Source: an uncultured Erythrobacter sp.
GTDB lineage: Bacteria > Pseudomonadota > Alphaproteobacteria > Sphingomonadales > Sphingomonadaceae
Reading direction: 5' to 3'
Length of the DNA: 64,000 nt
NCBI RefSeq assembly: GCF_947497915.1
Contig: NZ_CANMIJ010000001.1
Span: 659,501-723,500, forward strand
In this document: positions 1 through 8,548 of the stretch, one piece after another
Layout of the letters: each line of letters starts with the position of its first letter
Position numbering within the stretch: position 1 is the first letter of the stretch
Notes under the pieces: generated by a model
Told to the model about the DNA's origin: nothing
What the model saw: only the letters and a program-made list of their open reading frames with translations
Databases searched by the model: none
Translations under genes and position numbers: made by a program

Positions 1-173
1 TACAAACGATGAATCCATGCCCTGCAATTGGCGCAAGGGTCTCTCCTACTGGGCCGCCGCAGATACGACGGCTACGGCCTTTTAGGCTCTATGACCGTTG
101 GGTAAGCGTGTTTCATTCGTGTGACAACCTTACGCAAGCGTTAGTGTTGCGATTGTCACAATCTGTGTGAAAT
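1..173. other. Left-edge non-coding region with two hairpins
   Basis: No convincing ORF lies here. Two structures are visible. At 52-83 GGCCGCCG pairs with CGG...CGGCC (a three-base bulge) and is followed by TTTT, which on the plus strand looks like the end of a structured RNA or a terminator for something left of the window. At 120-160 TGTGACAA pairs perfectly with TTGTCACA, with a nested CGCAA/TTGCG stem. The second hairpin lies just after the end of the minus-strand flavoprotein gene and could act in its 3' end. A small structured RNA such as 6S is possible at the edge, but no consensus was recognised. Confidence 0.3.
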
Positions 174-1391
174 TTAATTGCTTAGGCCGCTTTCGGCCAT
201 CGCTTCGGCTGCGGCGACCCCGCTCGACCATGCCCATTGGAAGTTATATCCGCCCAGCCAGCCTGTGACATCAACCGCTTCACCAATTGCATAGAGGCCT
301 GGGACGTGTTTTGCCTCCATCGTTCGTGACGATAATTCAGCGGTCGAAATGCCGCCGATGGTCACTTCGGCTTTGGCAAAGCCCTCTGTCCCGTTGGGTG
401 AGAAGCGCCAATTGCCCAGCTGTTCACCCGCGCTACGCAGCGCTTTATCAGGGACATTGCTAAATTCTGTTTCAATGCCGATCCGGTCTGCCAAGGCATT
501 GGCCAATCGATCCGGCAGGTGATGCCGCAAGACGGTGCGCAGATTTGCGCGGGGATAGTCCTTCTTCAAACCGATAAGCCATTCTGCATCCGCTTCGGGC
601 AGGAAAGTGATCCCGATCTCTTCGCCACTGCGCCAGTATGACGAGATTTGCAGGATCGCGGGGCCAGATAGCCCTTTATGCGTGAACAAAGCCGCCTCTT
701 CGAACTCGGCCTTTTTCTTGCCGCTGCCTGCGCGGGCTTTCACCGGAGCAGAGACGCCGGACAGCTCGCGGAACAACACATCGTCGCCGCCCAGCGTGAG
801 CGGGACGAGCGCCGGACGCGGCTCCACCACTTTCAACCCGAACTGCCGCGCCAGATCATAGGCGAACCCTGTGGCGCCCATTTTCGGGATAGAAGGCCCG
901 CCCGTCCCAATTACGAGATTGGGCGCGGTGTAAATCTGTCCGTTCGCCATGACGGCAAAACGGCCCGCATCATGCTCAACGGCGGTTACTTCCGCTTCGC
1001 ACAGCACATTGACTTTATCTTTGGGGCATTCATCGAGCAGCATCTGCACGATCTGGCTTGCCGAACCGTCACAGAACAGCTGGCCCAGCGTTTTTTCGTG
1101 AAATTCGATTTCGTGCCGTTTCACAAGGTCGATAAAATCCTGCGCGGTGTAGCGGGCAAGGGCGGATTTCGCGAAGTGGGGGTTGTCCGACAGGAAATTG
1201 CCCGGCCCGGCATTCACATTGGTGAAGTTGCAGCGCCCGCCGCCTGAAATCAGGATTTTCTTGCCCGGCTTATCCGCCTTTTCCAGAACGGCGACGCGCA
1301 AACCCTTTTGGCCCGCGCGCGCGGCGCACATCAGGCCAGCGGCCCCTGCGCCAAGGACAATGACATCGTAGCTGTTTGGATTGGCTGACAT
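174..1391 (-). CDS. BaiN-like FAD/NAD(P)-binding flavoprotein (HI0933 family)
   Basis: This is a 405-aa cytosolic flavoprotein of the HI0933/YhiN family (PF03486). The N-terminus carries the dinucleotide-binding fold with GAGAAG at residues 14-19. The family motif ISGGGRCNFTN follows at about 48-58, and the C-terminus has the FAD-closing stretch IGEAVDVTGWLGGYN. No signal peptide is seen and the length is normal. Members are annotated as NAD(P)/FAD-dependent oxidoreductases; the BaiN name comes from a bile-acid reductase in gut clostridia, and the substrate in a marine-type alphaproteobacterium is unknown. The gene stands alone, with a terminator-like hairpin between it and the next minus-strand gene. 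Confidence 0.9.
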   Translation of the reverse strand: MSANPNSYDVIVLGAGAAGLMCAARAGQKGLRVAVLEKADKPGKKILISGGGRCNFTNVNAGPGNFLSDNPHFAKSALARYTAQDFIDLVKRHEIEFHEKTLGQLFCDGSASQIVQMLLDECPKDKVNVLCEAEVTAVEHDAGRFAVMANGQIYTAPNLVIGTGGPSIPKMGATGFAYDLARQFGLKVVEPRPALVPLTLGGDDVLFRELSGVSAPVKARAGSGKKKAEFEEAALFTHKGLSGPAILQISSYWRSGEEIGITFLPEADAEWLIGLKKDYPRANLRTVLRHHLPDRLANALADRIGIETEFSNVPDKALRSAGEQLGNWRFSPNGTEGFAKAEVTIGGISTAELSSRTMEAKHVPGLYAIGEAVDVTGWLGGYNFQWAWSSGVAAAEAMAESGLSN

Positions 1392-1440
1392 TCAGGCGCG
1401 ATAGGCGCGCTATGCAGGAAAGCCAATCATACTGATACAA

Positions 1441-1489
1441 AAAGGCGGAGCGGAACCTGCCGGGGCAGGGCAAGTTTCCGCTCCGCTTT
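1441..1489 (-). terminator. Rho-independent terminator of the heme peroxidase gene
   Basis: GCGGAGCGGAA pairs with TTCCGCTCCGC (11 bp). Read on the minus strand the stem is followed by CCTTTTTG, a good T-tract. It sits 18-66 bases after the end of the minus-strand peroxidase gene and separates it from the flavoprotein gene. Confidence 0.75.
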
Positions 1490-1506
1490 CGCGTGATGAC
1501 GGCCGG

Positions 1507-2931
1507 TTAGGGCTGGGCCGCCGTCACAAGCTTGCCGAGAGTGTTCCACTCCTCTCGCGGTGACCAATTGCGATTTGCGCCAAGATAGGCGTGATCATCG
1601 AGCTCGAGCAGCCCGATGATGACCTCAGCGACGATGGTTGCGCCGACGGGGCCAAGACCTTCGCCTTTCGTGGTGCTGCCACCGGGCTCTGCGCGGCCGA
1701 TAACTTCGGCTTCGGCCAAGATGTACAGCCAAAGAGGGATGCCCTCATCACCGAAATCGGCGTTGATCTTGTTGGCTTTCTTGATGACTTTGTCGATGTC
1801 GGTCTGATCGCAGCACATTGCCTCGGCCACTTTCTCACCGGCGGGCAGCAGGAATGTGTTGCCGCGCAGCAGATTGCGCGTGGCAAGCGATTTTTCTGCT
1901 GCGCTGCCCGTGACGAATGGCAGATCAAGCAGATCACCCGCGAGCAGGGTGTCCATTTTCTGCGCGCGTTCGACAATGCGGTTTTCCGGCGTGAACAGCA
2001 GCTCGTGCCAATCGACCACCGCATCGGCATCGCTAATCGGTTCAAAGCCGCGGCCCAATTTTGTGCCGAACAGCTCAAACCTATTGCCGCCCGTTTGAAC
2101 CTGAACCTTCATCGGTATCATCGAATGGCCAAACCGGTACGCCGCGACCGAGAATTCGACAGGGATGAATGGCACGTGCCCGCAATAAAACTCGCGCCCG
2201 CAGCCTAGAATGCGTTCAACCACGGGTTTGCCGCAAATATCGATCAGGAAGTCATTCACGACAGCCCATTGATAATGCCAAGTCGTAGTCCGGCGGGCTT
2301 CCTCATAAAGGTCGTGCCCTTCGAGGCCCTCTTCATCATGCAGCGTCTGCGCGACATGATTGTGGAACCGGATGATCGCGAGTTGGATCTGACTGATAAT
2401 CCGGTTTTCATCGTTGCGAGGATCGCCGATGATCGCGCGGCCATTGGGACTGCGCAGCAGATCGCTGGCCGGAATGCCGGCCTGTCCGGGATTGTCGGCC
2501 CCTGTCAGCAATTTAACGCCGCCGAATGGGCCACCTTGCTCGAACAGATAAGGCTGCGCCTCAGGGCCAACCCCGTAGATGCAATCGAGATCAAGCGTCG
2601 GCGTCCGAACATTTGCCACTTCGCCCGGATTGTCGATTACGCTGTCAAACGTGGTTGATGCGTCCAGCGTGATGTCATGATCGACAAATTGGCCGAAGAA
2701 TATCATTCCCACCGGCACGTTATCCGTCCGACCCTTGTCGTTGGGGTCTTCCATGTTGCCGCCCGCTTTGCCAGCCTCGATCAAAACATCGGGGCGCGTG
2801 TAATTCGGTGCCAGTTCGGGAAATAACCGGCCGAAACGGTCATCGCGTTGCTCTTCGCCATATTGGCTCATGCGGCAATAGGGCGAAAGGCCCTCTAATG
2901 GCTTCATGCCATGATGTTCAGTATTACTCAT
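1507..2931 (-). CDS. Animal-type heme peroxidase family protein
   Basis: This 474-aa protein belongs to the animal (cyclooxygenase-type) heme peroxidase superfamily (PF03098). Key residues can be mapped: Q81-x2-D84-H85 in GQFVDHDIT (distal His and heme-linking Asp), R172 and E175 in GDPRNDEN (distal Arg and second heme-linking acid), and proximal H269 in YRFGHS. It is shorter than many bacterial peroxicins and shows neither a signal peptide nor a calcium-binding RTX repeat tail, so it is probably cytosolic or exported by an unseen route. A strong AGGAGG eight bases before the ATG fixes the start. The upstream 200 bases are AT-rich. The reaction is H2O2-dependent oxidation; the substrate is unknown. 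Confidence 0.85.
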   Translation of the reverse strand: MSNTEHHGMKPLEGLSPYCRMSQYGEEQRDDRFGRLFPELAPNYTRPDVLIEAGKAGGNMEDPNDKGRTDNVPVGMIFFGQFVDHDITLDASTTFDSVIDNPGEVANVRTPTLDLDCIYGVGPEAQPYLFEQGGPFGGVKLLTGADNPGQAGIPASDLLRSPNGRAIIGDPRNDENRIISQIQLAIIRFHNHVAQTLHDEEGLEGHDLYEEARRTTTWHYQWAVVNDFLIDICGKPVVERILGCGREFYCGHVPFIPVEFSVAAYRFGHSMIPMKVQVQTGGNRFELFGTKLGRGFEPISDADAVVDWHELLFTPENRIVERAQKMDTLLAGDLLDLPFVTGSAAEKSLATRNLLRGNTFLLPAGEKVAEAMCCDQTDIDKVIKKANKINADFGDEGIPLWLYILAEAEVIGRAEPGGSTTKGEGLGPVGATIVAEVIIGLLELDDHAYLGANRNWSPREEWNTLGKLVTAAQP

Positions 2932-3146
2932 GCGATTGCCTCCTGTTAGTATAGTTAGGCAACCCTTTATTATTTTTATTGTTATCAGATTCGCTGATTA
3001 CATGATTAGATTCCTGCAAAGGCTGCAGGTATTGTATTTTTTGGTCGTTTATTTTCGTTCTGACTGTTTAAGGGCTCAGTTGGCCGTCTGTGGGATGATG
3101 CGCGGCGGTGCTTCCATCGCGCCGCTTTGCGCCCTATCTGTGCGCA

Positions 3147-5090
3147 ATGGCTAAAACCCCGGCAGGCAAACCTTCCAATCCGCACGGGGCCGAGCGTTTC
3201 AATGAGGAGCGCGCGGCCTACACCGTTGCGAGCGCTCAGCCGAACCTTGAAGCCGGGGTCGAGGCGATCCGCGATACCGTAAAAACGCTCAAACCCATTC
3301 CCGGCGTGTACCGTATGCTCGATACGCGCGGCGATGTTTTGTATGTGGGCAAGGCGCGAAGCCTAAAGGCGCGGGTGGCCAATTACACTCAGTTGAGCGG
3401 CCTGACGGGACGGCTTCAGCGGATGGTTTCGCAATGCCGCAGTATGGAGATCATCACCACCAATTCGGAGGCCGAGGCGCTGCTATTGGAAGCGCAGCTG
3501 ATCAAGCGGTTTCGCCCGCCGTTCAACGTGCTTTTGCGCGATGACAAAAGTTTCCCGTTTATCCTGCTGCGATCCGACCATGCGTTCCCGCGCATCCACA
3601 AACATCGCGGCGCGCGCAAGGCGAAGGGCAATTATTACGGCCCGTTCGCGAGCGCGGGCAGTGTGAATACGACGCTCAACGCGCTGCAAAAGCTGTTTCT
3701 GCTAAGGAATTGCACCGACAGTTTCTTCAACAACCGCGACCGACCCTGCCTGCTTTACCAGATCAAGCGGTGCTCTGCGCCGTGCGTGGGCCGCGTAAGC
3801 GAGGACGATTACGAAGCGCTCGTCAAACAGGCGAAGGATTTCCTCGCGGGCAAATCGGGACAGGTGCAGGCCGACCTAGAAAAGCAGATGGCGAAAGCCG
3901 CCGAAGACCTCGATTTCGAAACCGCCGCGATCCTGCGCGACCGCCTGCGCGCGGCGACTTTCATCCAAGGCTCGCAAGCTATCAACGCCAGCGGCGTTGG
4001 CGATGCAGACGTGTTCGCGCTGTCGGCCAAAGGTGGGCACATCGCGGTGCAGGCGTTCTTCATTCGCGGCGGGCAAAACTGGGGTCACCGCGCGTTCTTC
4101 CCCAGCCACACGAAAGACGTGGAGGAGGATCAGGTTCTCTCCAACGTCATGCTGCAATTCTATGAGGAAGTGCCGCCGCCCGCCACCGTGCTGGTTGACC
4201 GTGAACTGCCCGAAAGCAAGCTGATCGAAGCGGCACTCTCCGAAGTTGCCGAGAAGAAAGTGCAGCTTTCCATACCCCAGCGCGGCGACCGGCGCAGGCT
4301 GATGGAGCAGGCAAGCCGCAACGCTGTTGAGGCGCTGGAACGGCGGCTGGCGGAACGCGGCACGCGTGCCAAGATTGGCCGCGAGATGGCCGACTTCCTC
4401 GAACTCGACGCGCCGCCGGAGCGGGTCGAGGTGTATGACAACAGCCATATTCAGGGCGCGAAAGCCGTCGGCGCGATGGTGGTCGCGGGGCCGGAAGGCT
4501 TCGAGAAATCGCAATACCGCAAATTCAACATCAAAACCGCGCAAACCAATGACGATTTCGGCATGATGCGCGAGGTGATGGAGCGCCGCTTTACCCGCGC
4601 GATGAACGATGATCCTGACCGTGAGCGGGAGGGCGTGTGGCCCGATCTTGTCCTGATTGATGGCGGCAAGGGGCAGATGTCGAGCGTGCAATCGGTGCTG
4701 GGCGAGCTGGGCATTGATGATGTGCCAGTGATCGGCATCGCCAAAGGGCCGCATCACGGGCGCGAGGGGCGCGAAGTGTTCCACTTTCCCGATGGCCGCG
4801 AAAAGACACTGCCAACCAATTCGCCGCTGCTATTCCACCTGCAAAACCTGCGCGATGAAGTGCACCGCTATGTCATCGGCGCGCACCGCGCGAAACGCAG
4901 CAAAGCGATCACCGCGAGCCCGCTGGACGAAATTCCCGGCATTGGTCCCGCGAGAAAGCGCGCCCTGCTGCTGCATTTCGGCACCGCAAGTAAGGTGAGA
5001 GCGGCGTCGCTAGAAGACTTGCAACGAGCGCCGGGCGTGAGCGAGAAAGTGGCGCAGCAAGTTTACGATTTTTATCATGCTGGGGGGTGA
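3147..5090 (+). CDS. uvrC: Excinuclease ABC subunit C
   Basis: UvrC makes both incisions around bulky DNA lesions after loading by UvrB. The 647-aa product has an N-terminal GIY-YIG nuclease (PGVYRMLDTRG...LYVGKA), a central UVR motif for UvrB binding (AEDLDFETAAILRDRLRAA), an RNase H-like 5' nuclease region (VEVYDNSHIQG, then VLIDGGKGQ) and C-terminal helix-hairpin-helix repeats (IPGIGPARKRALL). An in-frame GTG exists 39 bases upstream, but the ATG giving MAKTPAGK fits family N-termini better; neither start has a clear ribosome-binding site. It is a stand-alone gene. No alphaproteobacterial LexA box (GTTC-N7-GTTC) was found upstream. Confidence 0.95.
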   Translation: MAKTPAGKPSNPHGAERFNEERAAYTVASAQPNLEAGVEAIRDTVKTLKPIPGVYRMLDTRGDVLYVGKARSLKARVANYTQLSGLTGRLQRMVSQCRSMEIITTNSEAEALLLEAQLIKRFRPPFNVLLRDDKSFPFILLRSDHAFPRIHKHRGARKAKGNYYGPFASAGSVNTTLNALQKLFLLRNCTDSFFNNRDRPCLLYQIKRCSAPCVGRVSEDDYEALVKQAKDFLAGKSGQVQADLEKQMAKAAEDLDFETAAILRDRLRAATFIQGSQAINASGVGDADVFALSAKGGHIAVQAFFIRGGQNWGHRAFFPSHTKDVEEDQVLSNVMLQFYEEVPPPATVLVDRELPESKLIEAALSEVAEKKVQLSIPQRGDRRRLMEQASRNAVEALERRLAERGTRAKIGREMADFLELDAPPERVEVYDNSHIQGAKAVGAMVVAGPEGFEKSQYRKFNIKTAQTNDDFGMMREVMERRFTRAMNDDPDREREGVWPDLVLIDGGKGQMSSVQSVLGELGIDDVPVIGIAKGPHHGREGREVFHFPDGREKTLPTNSPLLFHLQNLRDEVHRYVIGAHRAKRSKAITASPLDEIPGIGPARKRALLLHFGTASKVRAASLEDLQRAPGVSEKVAQQVYDFYHAGG

Positions 5091-5315
5091 GAGGACTCCA
5101 TGTTCTGTATAGCCAATACTGTGGAGGAAAGGTGCGACGCGAGCCATATTTTGAACGATATTTGCAATACGGTTTTCATGATGAAGAAGACGGTTCTTGA
5201 AGTTCACAGGCGCGGAGTTAGCGTTTTCCGCTAGCCTTAATGAGCTCATGTGAAACAGAGTTGAGTCGGTCAAGAGACGGAGTGGTTGGATAATACGAAG
5301 CTCTGGGCGAGAAAA

Positions 5316-6164
5316 TCAAAGGTTTCCTCGCCCATCTGCTCGCGAGGCGGCTCCGGGAAATTCGTGCTCCGCATCCGCGAGAACATCAGCCATATTTCTG
5401 GCTTGCCATGAATGTTCCCAAGTGACCGTCGGTAGGGTTGTGAAAGCTGTCGGGCCGACCAACATCGGTCGCATACCTTCAACTGCCTCATCGTCTGCAT
5501 CCAAATGTACATGGAATGCTAATCCATCGAAATAGAAACGGAAAATTCGGAGTGGCTTCGAGGTGAGTTTACCAATCTTAACTGGCATTTTCGTATCGGA
5601 AATAGGTCCGTGATTATGGGTTAATCCTCTTGTCGAAATTTGAGTTAGAACAATTGGAAAAAAGTTGTCAGCCAAATCTGTTCGCTGATCGCGCACTGCA
5701 TTTCTTAACCTTCGCATCTGCGAGTGTGAAAGTCTGATCTCCGCAAATTCAGGTCGATCACTCGCCGCAGCGCGCCAAAAGATGCTGAGAAAAAAGAGAC
5801 GCATTTTCTTGGGATCGTTGAATTGAACTCGGCGGATGCCGTTTGGGGTGCCCGATATTTGTTCAAAGCCTGTGACCGCTAATTTTTTCATCGGCCCCCA
5901 CGATTGCCAGATAAGTTGGAGGCTTCTAAGCTCGCCGATTGCGAACGTATCGTAGTCAGTGAGGATATTCTCTCCGGCTAGAGTAACGAGTGCGATGTCG
6001 TACCAACTGTCGAAGCGCCGTTTCGGTCGCTTCCTTTGCCCCAATTCTGCGAATCCATCGCCTCCAGAACGCGGTAACGTGAGCGCGCGCGGTATGATGT
6101 GGGACTTCACAAACTTGCCAGAGTTCCCAGTGAGCTTGCAAATTCCAATCTCTTTCTTTGCCAT
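5316..6164 (-). CDS. Unrecognised 282-aa protein in an AT-richer islet
   Basis: I do not recognise this protein. From the ATG at 6164 it has an N-terminal segment with a cysteine and the pattern G-x-F-V-K-S-H-I-I-P (residues about 8-24), loosely reminiscent of HNH-type nuclease beginnings but without a complete HNH signature. The remainder has mixed alpha/beta character, aromatic-rich patches and no membrane segment or signal peptide. Codon use is visibly AT-richer than the flanking uvrC and AbgT genes, suggesting recent acquisition. It is flanked by 225 bases of AT-rich non-coding DNA and a divergent HTH gene. An upstream in-frame ATG (to 6236) is possible but runs into the divergent neighbour. 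Confidence 0.6.
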   Translation of the reverse strand: MAKKEIGICKLTGNSGKFVKSHIIPRALTLPRSGGDGFAELGQRKRPKRRFDSWYDIALVTLAGENILTDYDTFAIGELRSLQLIWQSWGPMKKLAVTGFEQISGTPNGIRRVQFNDPKKMRLFFLSIFWRAAASDRPEFAEIRLSHSQMRRLRNAVRDQRTDLADNFFPIVLTQISTRGLTHNHGPISDTKMPVKIGKLTSKPLRIFRFYFDGLAFHVHLDADDEAVEGMRPMLVGPTAFTTLPTVTWEHSWQARNMADVLADAEHEFPGAASRADGRGNL

Positions 6165-6261
6165 ATTCGTCTCGAAGAAGATGTCGTTCCAACGCTTTAC
6201 ACGCCCAGCTCGGTTATCTCCACCTTTCCTACACACCCCAATGCGTGCCCTAATATCGCGG

Positions 6262-6774
6262 ATGAAGCACTACGCCCCGCAACCCACCAAACCTCGCATT
6301 CCTCCGCTTAAGCTTCCGCCGTTTCACGCCGTGCAAACCCGCGCGCGTGTCGATGGATGGACGCCAATCCGGCAAGCAGAATTTATCGGCTACCTTGCCG
6401 AAACCCGTTCTGTCAGCGCGGCGGCGAAGGCTGTTTTCATGACGCGGGAGAGTGCGTACCGGCTCCGCAAGCGCGCGGGCGCAGAGGGCTTTGCGGCGGT
6501 GTGGGATATGGCGCTTGCGCGGCGGGATACTCAGGCGGGGCAGGAGGCTTTTTACACGGCGCATGTGGCGGCTCGTGCGGCTTTATCGCCCTCTCGGAAA
6601 GTCACACTTGATGCGCTCAACCGCCGTTTTGGAACGGGCAAATATCAGGCCGTGCTCTATTGCGGGCGCTTTGCCTATGTCCGGCAAGTCTATGACACCA
6701 AAGCGCTTTTTGTCATGCTGCGCCGCGTCGGACGTTCGCTTTCCGCTCAGCGCCGCATGCGCCAGCACGCTTAG
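6262..6774 (+). CDS. Small helix-turn-helix protein of sphingomonad type
   Basis: The product is about 170 aa with a proline-rich N-terminus (PRIPPLKLPPF) and then a helix-turn-helix-like stretch at roughly residues 35-75, where SVSAAAKAVFMTRESAYRLRKRAG reads as two helices joined by a turn. The C-terminal half is basic (RRVGRSLSAQRRMRQHA). This layout resembles uncharacterised DNA-binding proteins common in sphingomonads. An alternative ATG lies 21 bases upstream; no strong ribosome-binding site decides between them. The gene is GC-rich, unlike the divergent neighbour, so it marks the right edge of the AT-rich islet. A regulatory role is inference. Confidence 0.6.
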   Translation: MKHYAPQPTKPRIPPLKLPPFHAVQTRARVDGWTPIRQAEFIGYLAETRSVSAAAKAVFMTRESAYRLRKRAGAEGFAAVWDMALARRDTQAGQEAFYTAHVAARAALSPSRKVTLDALNRRFGTGKYQAVLYCGRFAYVRQVYDTKALFVMLRRVGRSLSAQRRMRQHA

Positions 6775-6940
6775 TTCGCATATTTTGAAGGATCGCTTTG
6801 CATGAACTAAACTCGGCGTCCTGCGGCTTGCAACCACAGCCTGCGCGATCAAACCTCTTGCCATGATACATGCGGTCTTTATCGGTCTGTGTTCATGTTC
6901 GCCCGGGTAGTCCGGGTGCATCACGCAATCGGAGAGATCC

Positions 6941-8548
6941 ATGTCTGACGGCCAGCCTGACACTGCCGCAACTGCCCCGCTGCCAAAGAAGAACGCCTTC
7001 ACCCGCTTCCTCGACGGGGTGGAATGGCTTGGGAACTTGCTGCCGCATCCGGTGACGCTGTTTGCCTTGCTGGCGTTTGGCATCGTGCTGCTCTCCGGCC
7101 TGTTCGGATATCTCGGCGTGGCGGTGGACGATCCAAGGCCGTTGGGTGCGAAGGGCGTGGCGGAGGACGGCATGATCCGCGCCGTCAGCCTGATGGACGG
7201 CGACGGGGTGCGGCGTATCTTCACCGGCCTGGTCGACAATTTCACCGGCTTTGCGCCCTTGGGCGTGGTGCTCGTCGCGATGCTCGGCGTGGGCGTGGCA
7301 GAGAAATCGGGTTTGTTAAACGCGGCTGTGCGCAGCCTTGTCATGGGCGCTCCGCCAAAGCTGGTGACGGTCGCGATTGTGTTTGCGGGCATCATCTCGA
7401 ACACTGCGAGTGAGGTCGGCTATGTCGTGCTGATCCCGCTGGGAGGGGCGATCTATTACGCGCTTGGGCGGCATCCGCTGGCCGGCATGGCAGCGGCCTT
7501 TGCGGGCGTGTCAGGCGGGTACAGCGCGAACCTGTTGATCGGGACAATCGACCCACTGCTGGCCGGTATCACGCAAGAAGCCGCGCAGCTGATCGACCCT
7601 GATTACACCGTGCTGGCGACGGCAAACTGGTATTTTATGTTCGCCTCCACCTTCCTCGTCGCGATCATCGGCTCGCTGGTGAGCATCTATATCGTCGAGC
7701 CAAAGCTAGGCGAGTACGATTCAAGTAAGGCTGATCCGACGATCCTGGATGACGGGATGATGCAGCCGCTCACCGATACCGAGCGTAAGGGGCTGCGCTG
7801 GGCCGGGATTGCTTTGATCGGGGTGCTTGCCTTGATGGCGCTTACGCTGATCCCGGAGTGGGGTATCCTGCGCAATGCCGAGGATGACGACCGGATGGAC
7901 TCGCCGTTCTTTGATGGGTTTGTGGTTTGGATATTCATCTTCTTCGTCGCAATCGGTTACGCCTATGGCCGCGCGACCGGCACGATGAAGACAGACCGCG
8001 ACGTGATTGACGCCATGGCGGCGGCGCTGTCCTCGCTCGGGCTCTATATCGTGCTGGTGTTCTTCGCCGCCCAGTTTGTGGCGTTCTTCGGGTGGACCAA
8101 TCTAGGCGCGATCACGGCGGTGACCGGGGCGACGTTCCTTGTCGAGACCGGTATGACAGGCCCGATGATCTTCTTCCTGTTCATCCTGCTATGCGCGGTG
8201 ATCAACCTGTCGCTGGGCTCCGCCAGTGCGCAGTGGGCGGTGACCGCGCCAATATTCGTGCCGATGCTGATGCTAATCGGATATGCGCCCGAAACAATTC
8301 AGGCGGCGTATCGGATTGGGGACAGCACGACCAATATCATCACGCCGATGATGAGCTATTTCGGGCTGATATTGGCATGGGCAACGCGGTATAAAAAGGA
8401 CTTGGGCGTCGGCACGCTCATCGCGATGATGTTGCCCTATACGATGTTCTTCCTCTTTTTCTGGTCGATCTTCTTCTACCTTTGGACATTCGTGCTGGGC
8501 ATTCCAGTAGGGCCGGGATCGCCCACCTATTACACCGTCGCGGGCTAA
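6941..8548 (+). CDS. AbgT/MtrF-family transporter
   Basis: This 535-aa inner-membrane protein matches the AbgT family, whose members import p-aminobenzoyl-glutamate or export sulfonamide-like antimetabolites. Features include an N-terminal cytosolic stretch, then about a dozen hydrophobic segments, with typical family stretches such as NTASEVGYVVLIPLGG and the re-entrant GDSTTNIITPMMSYFG near the C-terminus. GGAG ten bases before the ATG supports the start. The next gene, a convergent LysR regulator, overlaps its stop by four bases. Whether it acts as importer or exporter cannot be told from sequence; a folate-related or antimetabolite substrate is inferred from the family. Confidence 0.9.
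   Translation: MSDGQPDTAATAPLPKKNAFTRFLDGVEWLGNLLPHPVTLFALLAFGIVLLSGLFGYLGVAVDDPRPLGAKGVAEDGMIRAVSLMDGDGVRRIFTGLVDNFTGFAPLGVVLVAMLGVGVAEKSGLLNAAVRSLVMGAPPKLVTVAIVFAGIISNTASEVGYVVLIPLGGAIYYALGRHPLAGMAAAFAGVSGGYSANLLIGTIDPLLAGITQEAAQLIDPDYTVLATANWYFMFASTFLVAIIGSLVSIYIVEPKLGEYDSSKADPTILDDGMMQPLTDTERKGLRWAGIALIGVLALMALTLIPEWGILRNAEDDDRMDSPFFDGFVVWIFIFFVAIGYAYGRATGTMKTDRDVIDAMAAALSSLGLYIVLVFFAAQFVAFFGWTNLGAITAVTGATFLVETGMTGPMIFFLFILLCAVINLSLGSASAQWAVTAPIFVPMLMLIGYAPETIQAAYRIGDSTTNIITPMMSYFGLILAWATRYKKDLGVGTLIAMMLPYTMFFLFFWSIFFYLWTFVLGIPVGPGSPTYYTVAG

Noticed and set aside
3000..3146. Possible LexA (SOS) box upstream of uvrC
   Set aside because: GTTC-N7-TTAA was noticed, but the alphaproteobacterial GTTC-N7-GTTC consensus is not met.
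3876..4784. 302-codon open frame antisense to uvrC
   Set aside because: It lies fully within uvrC, is His/Arg-rich, has no ribosome-binding site, and its frame follows from the GC-rich codon pattern of the real gene.
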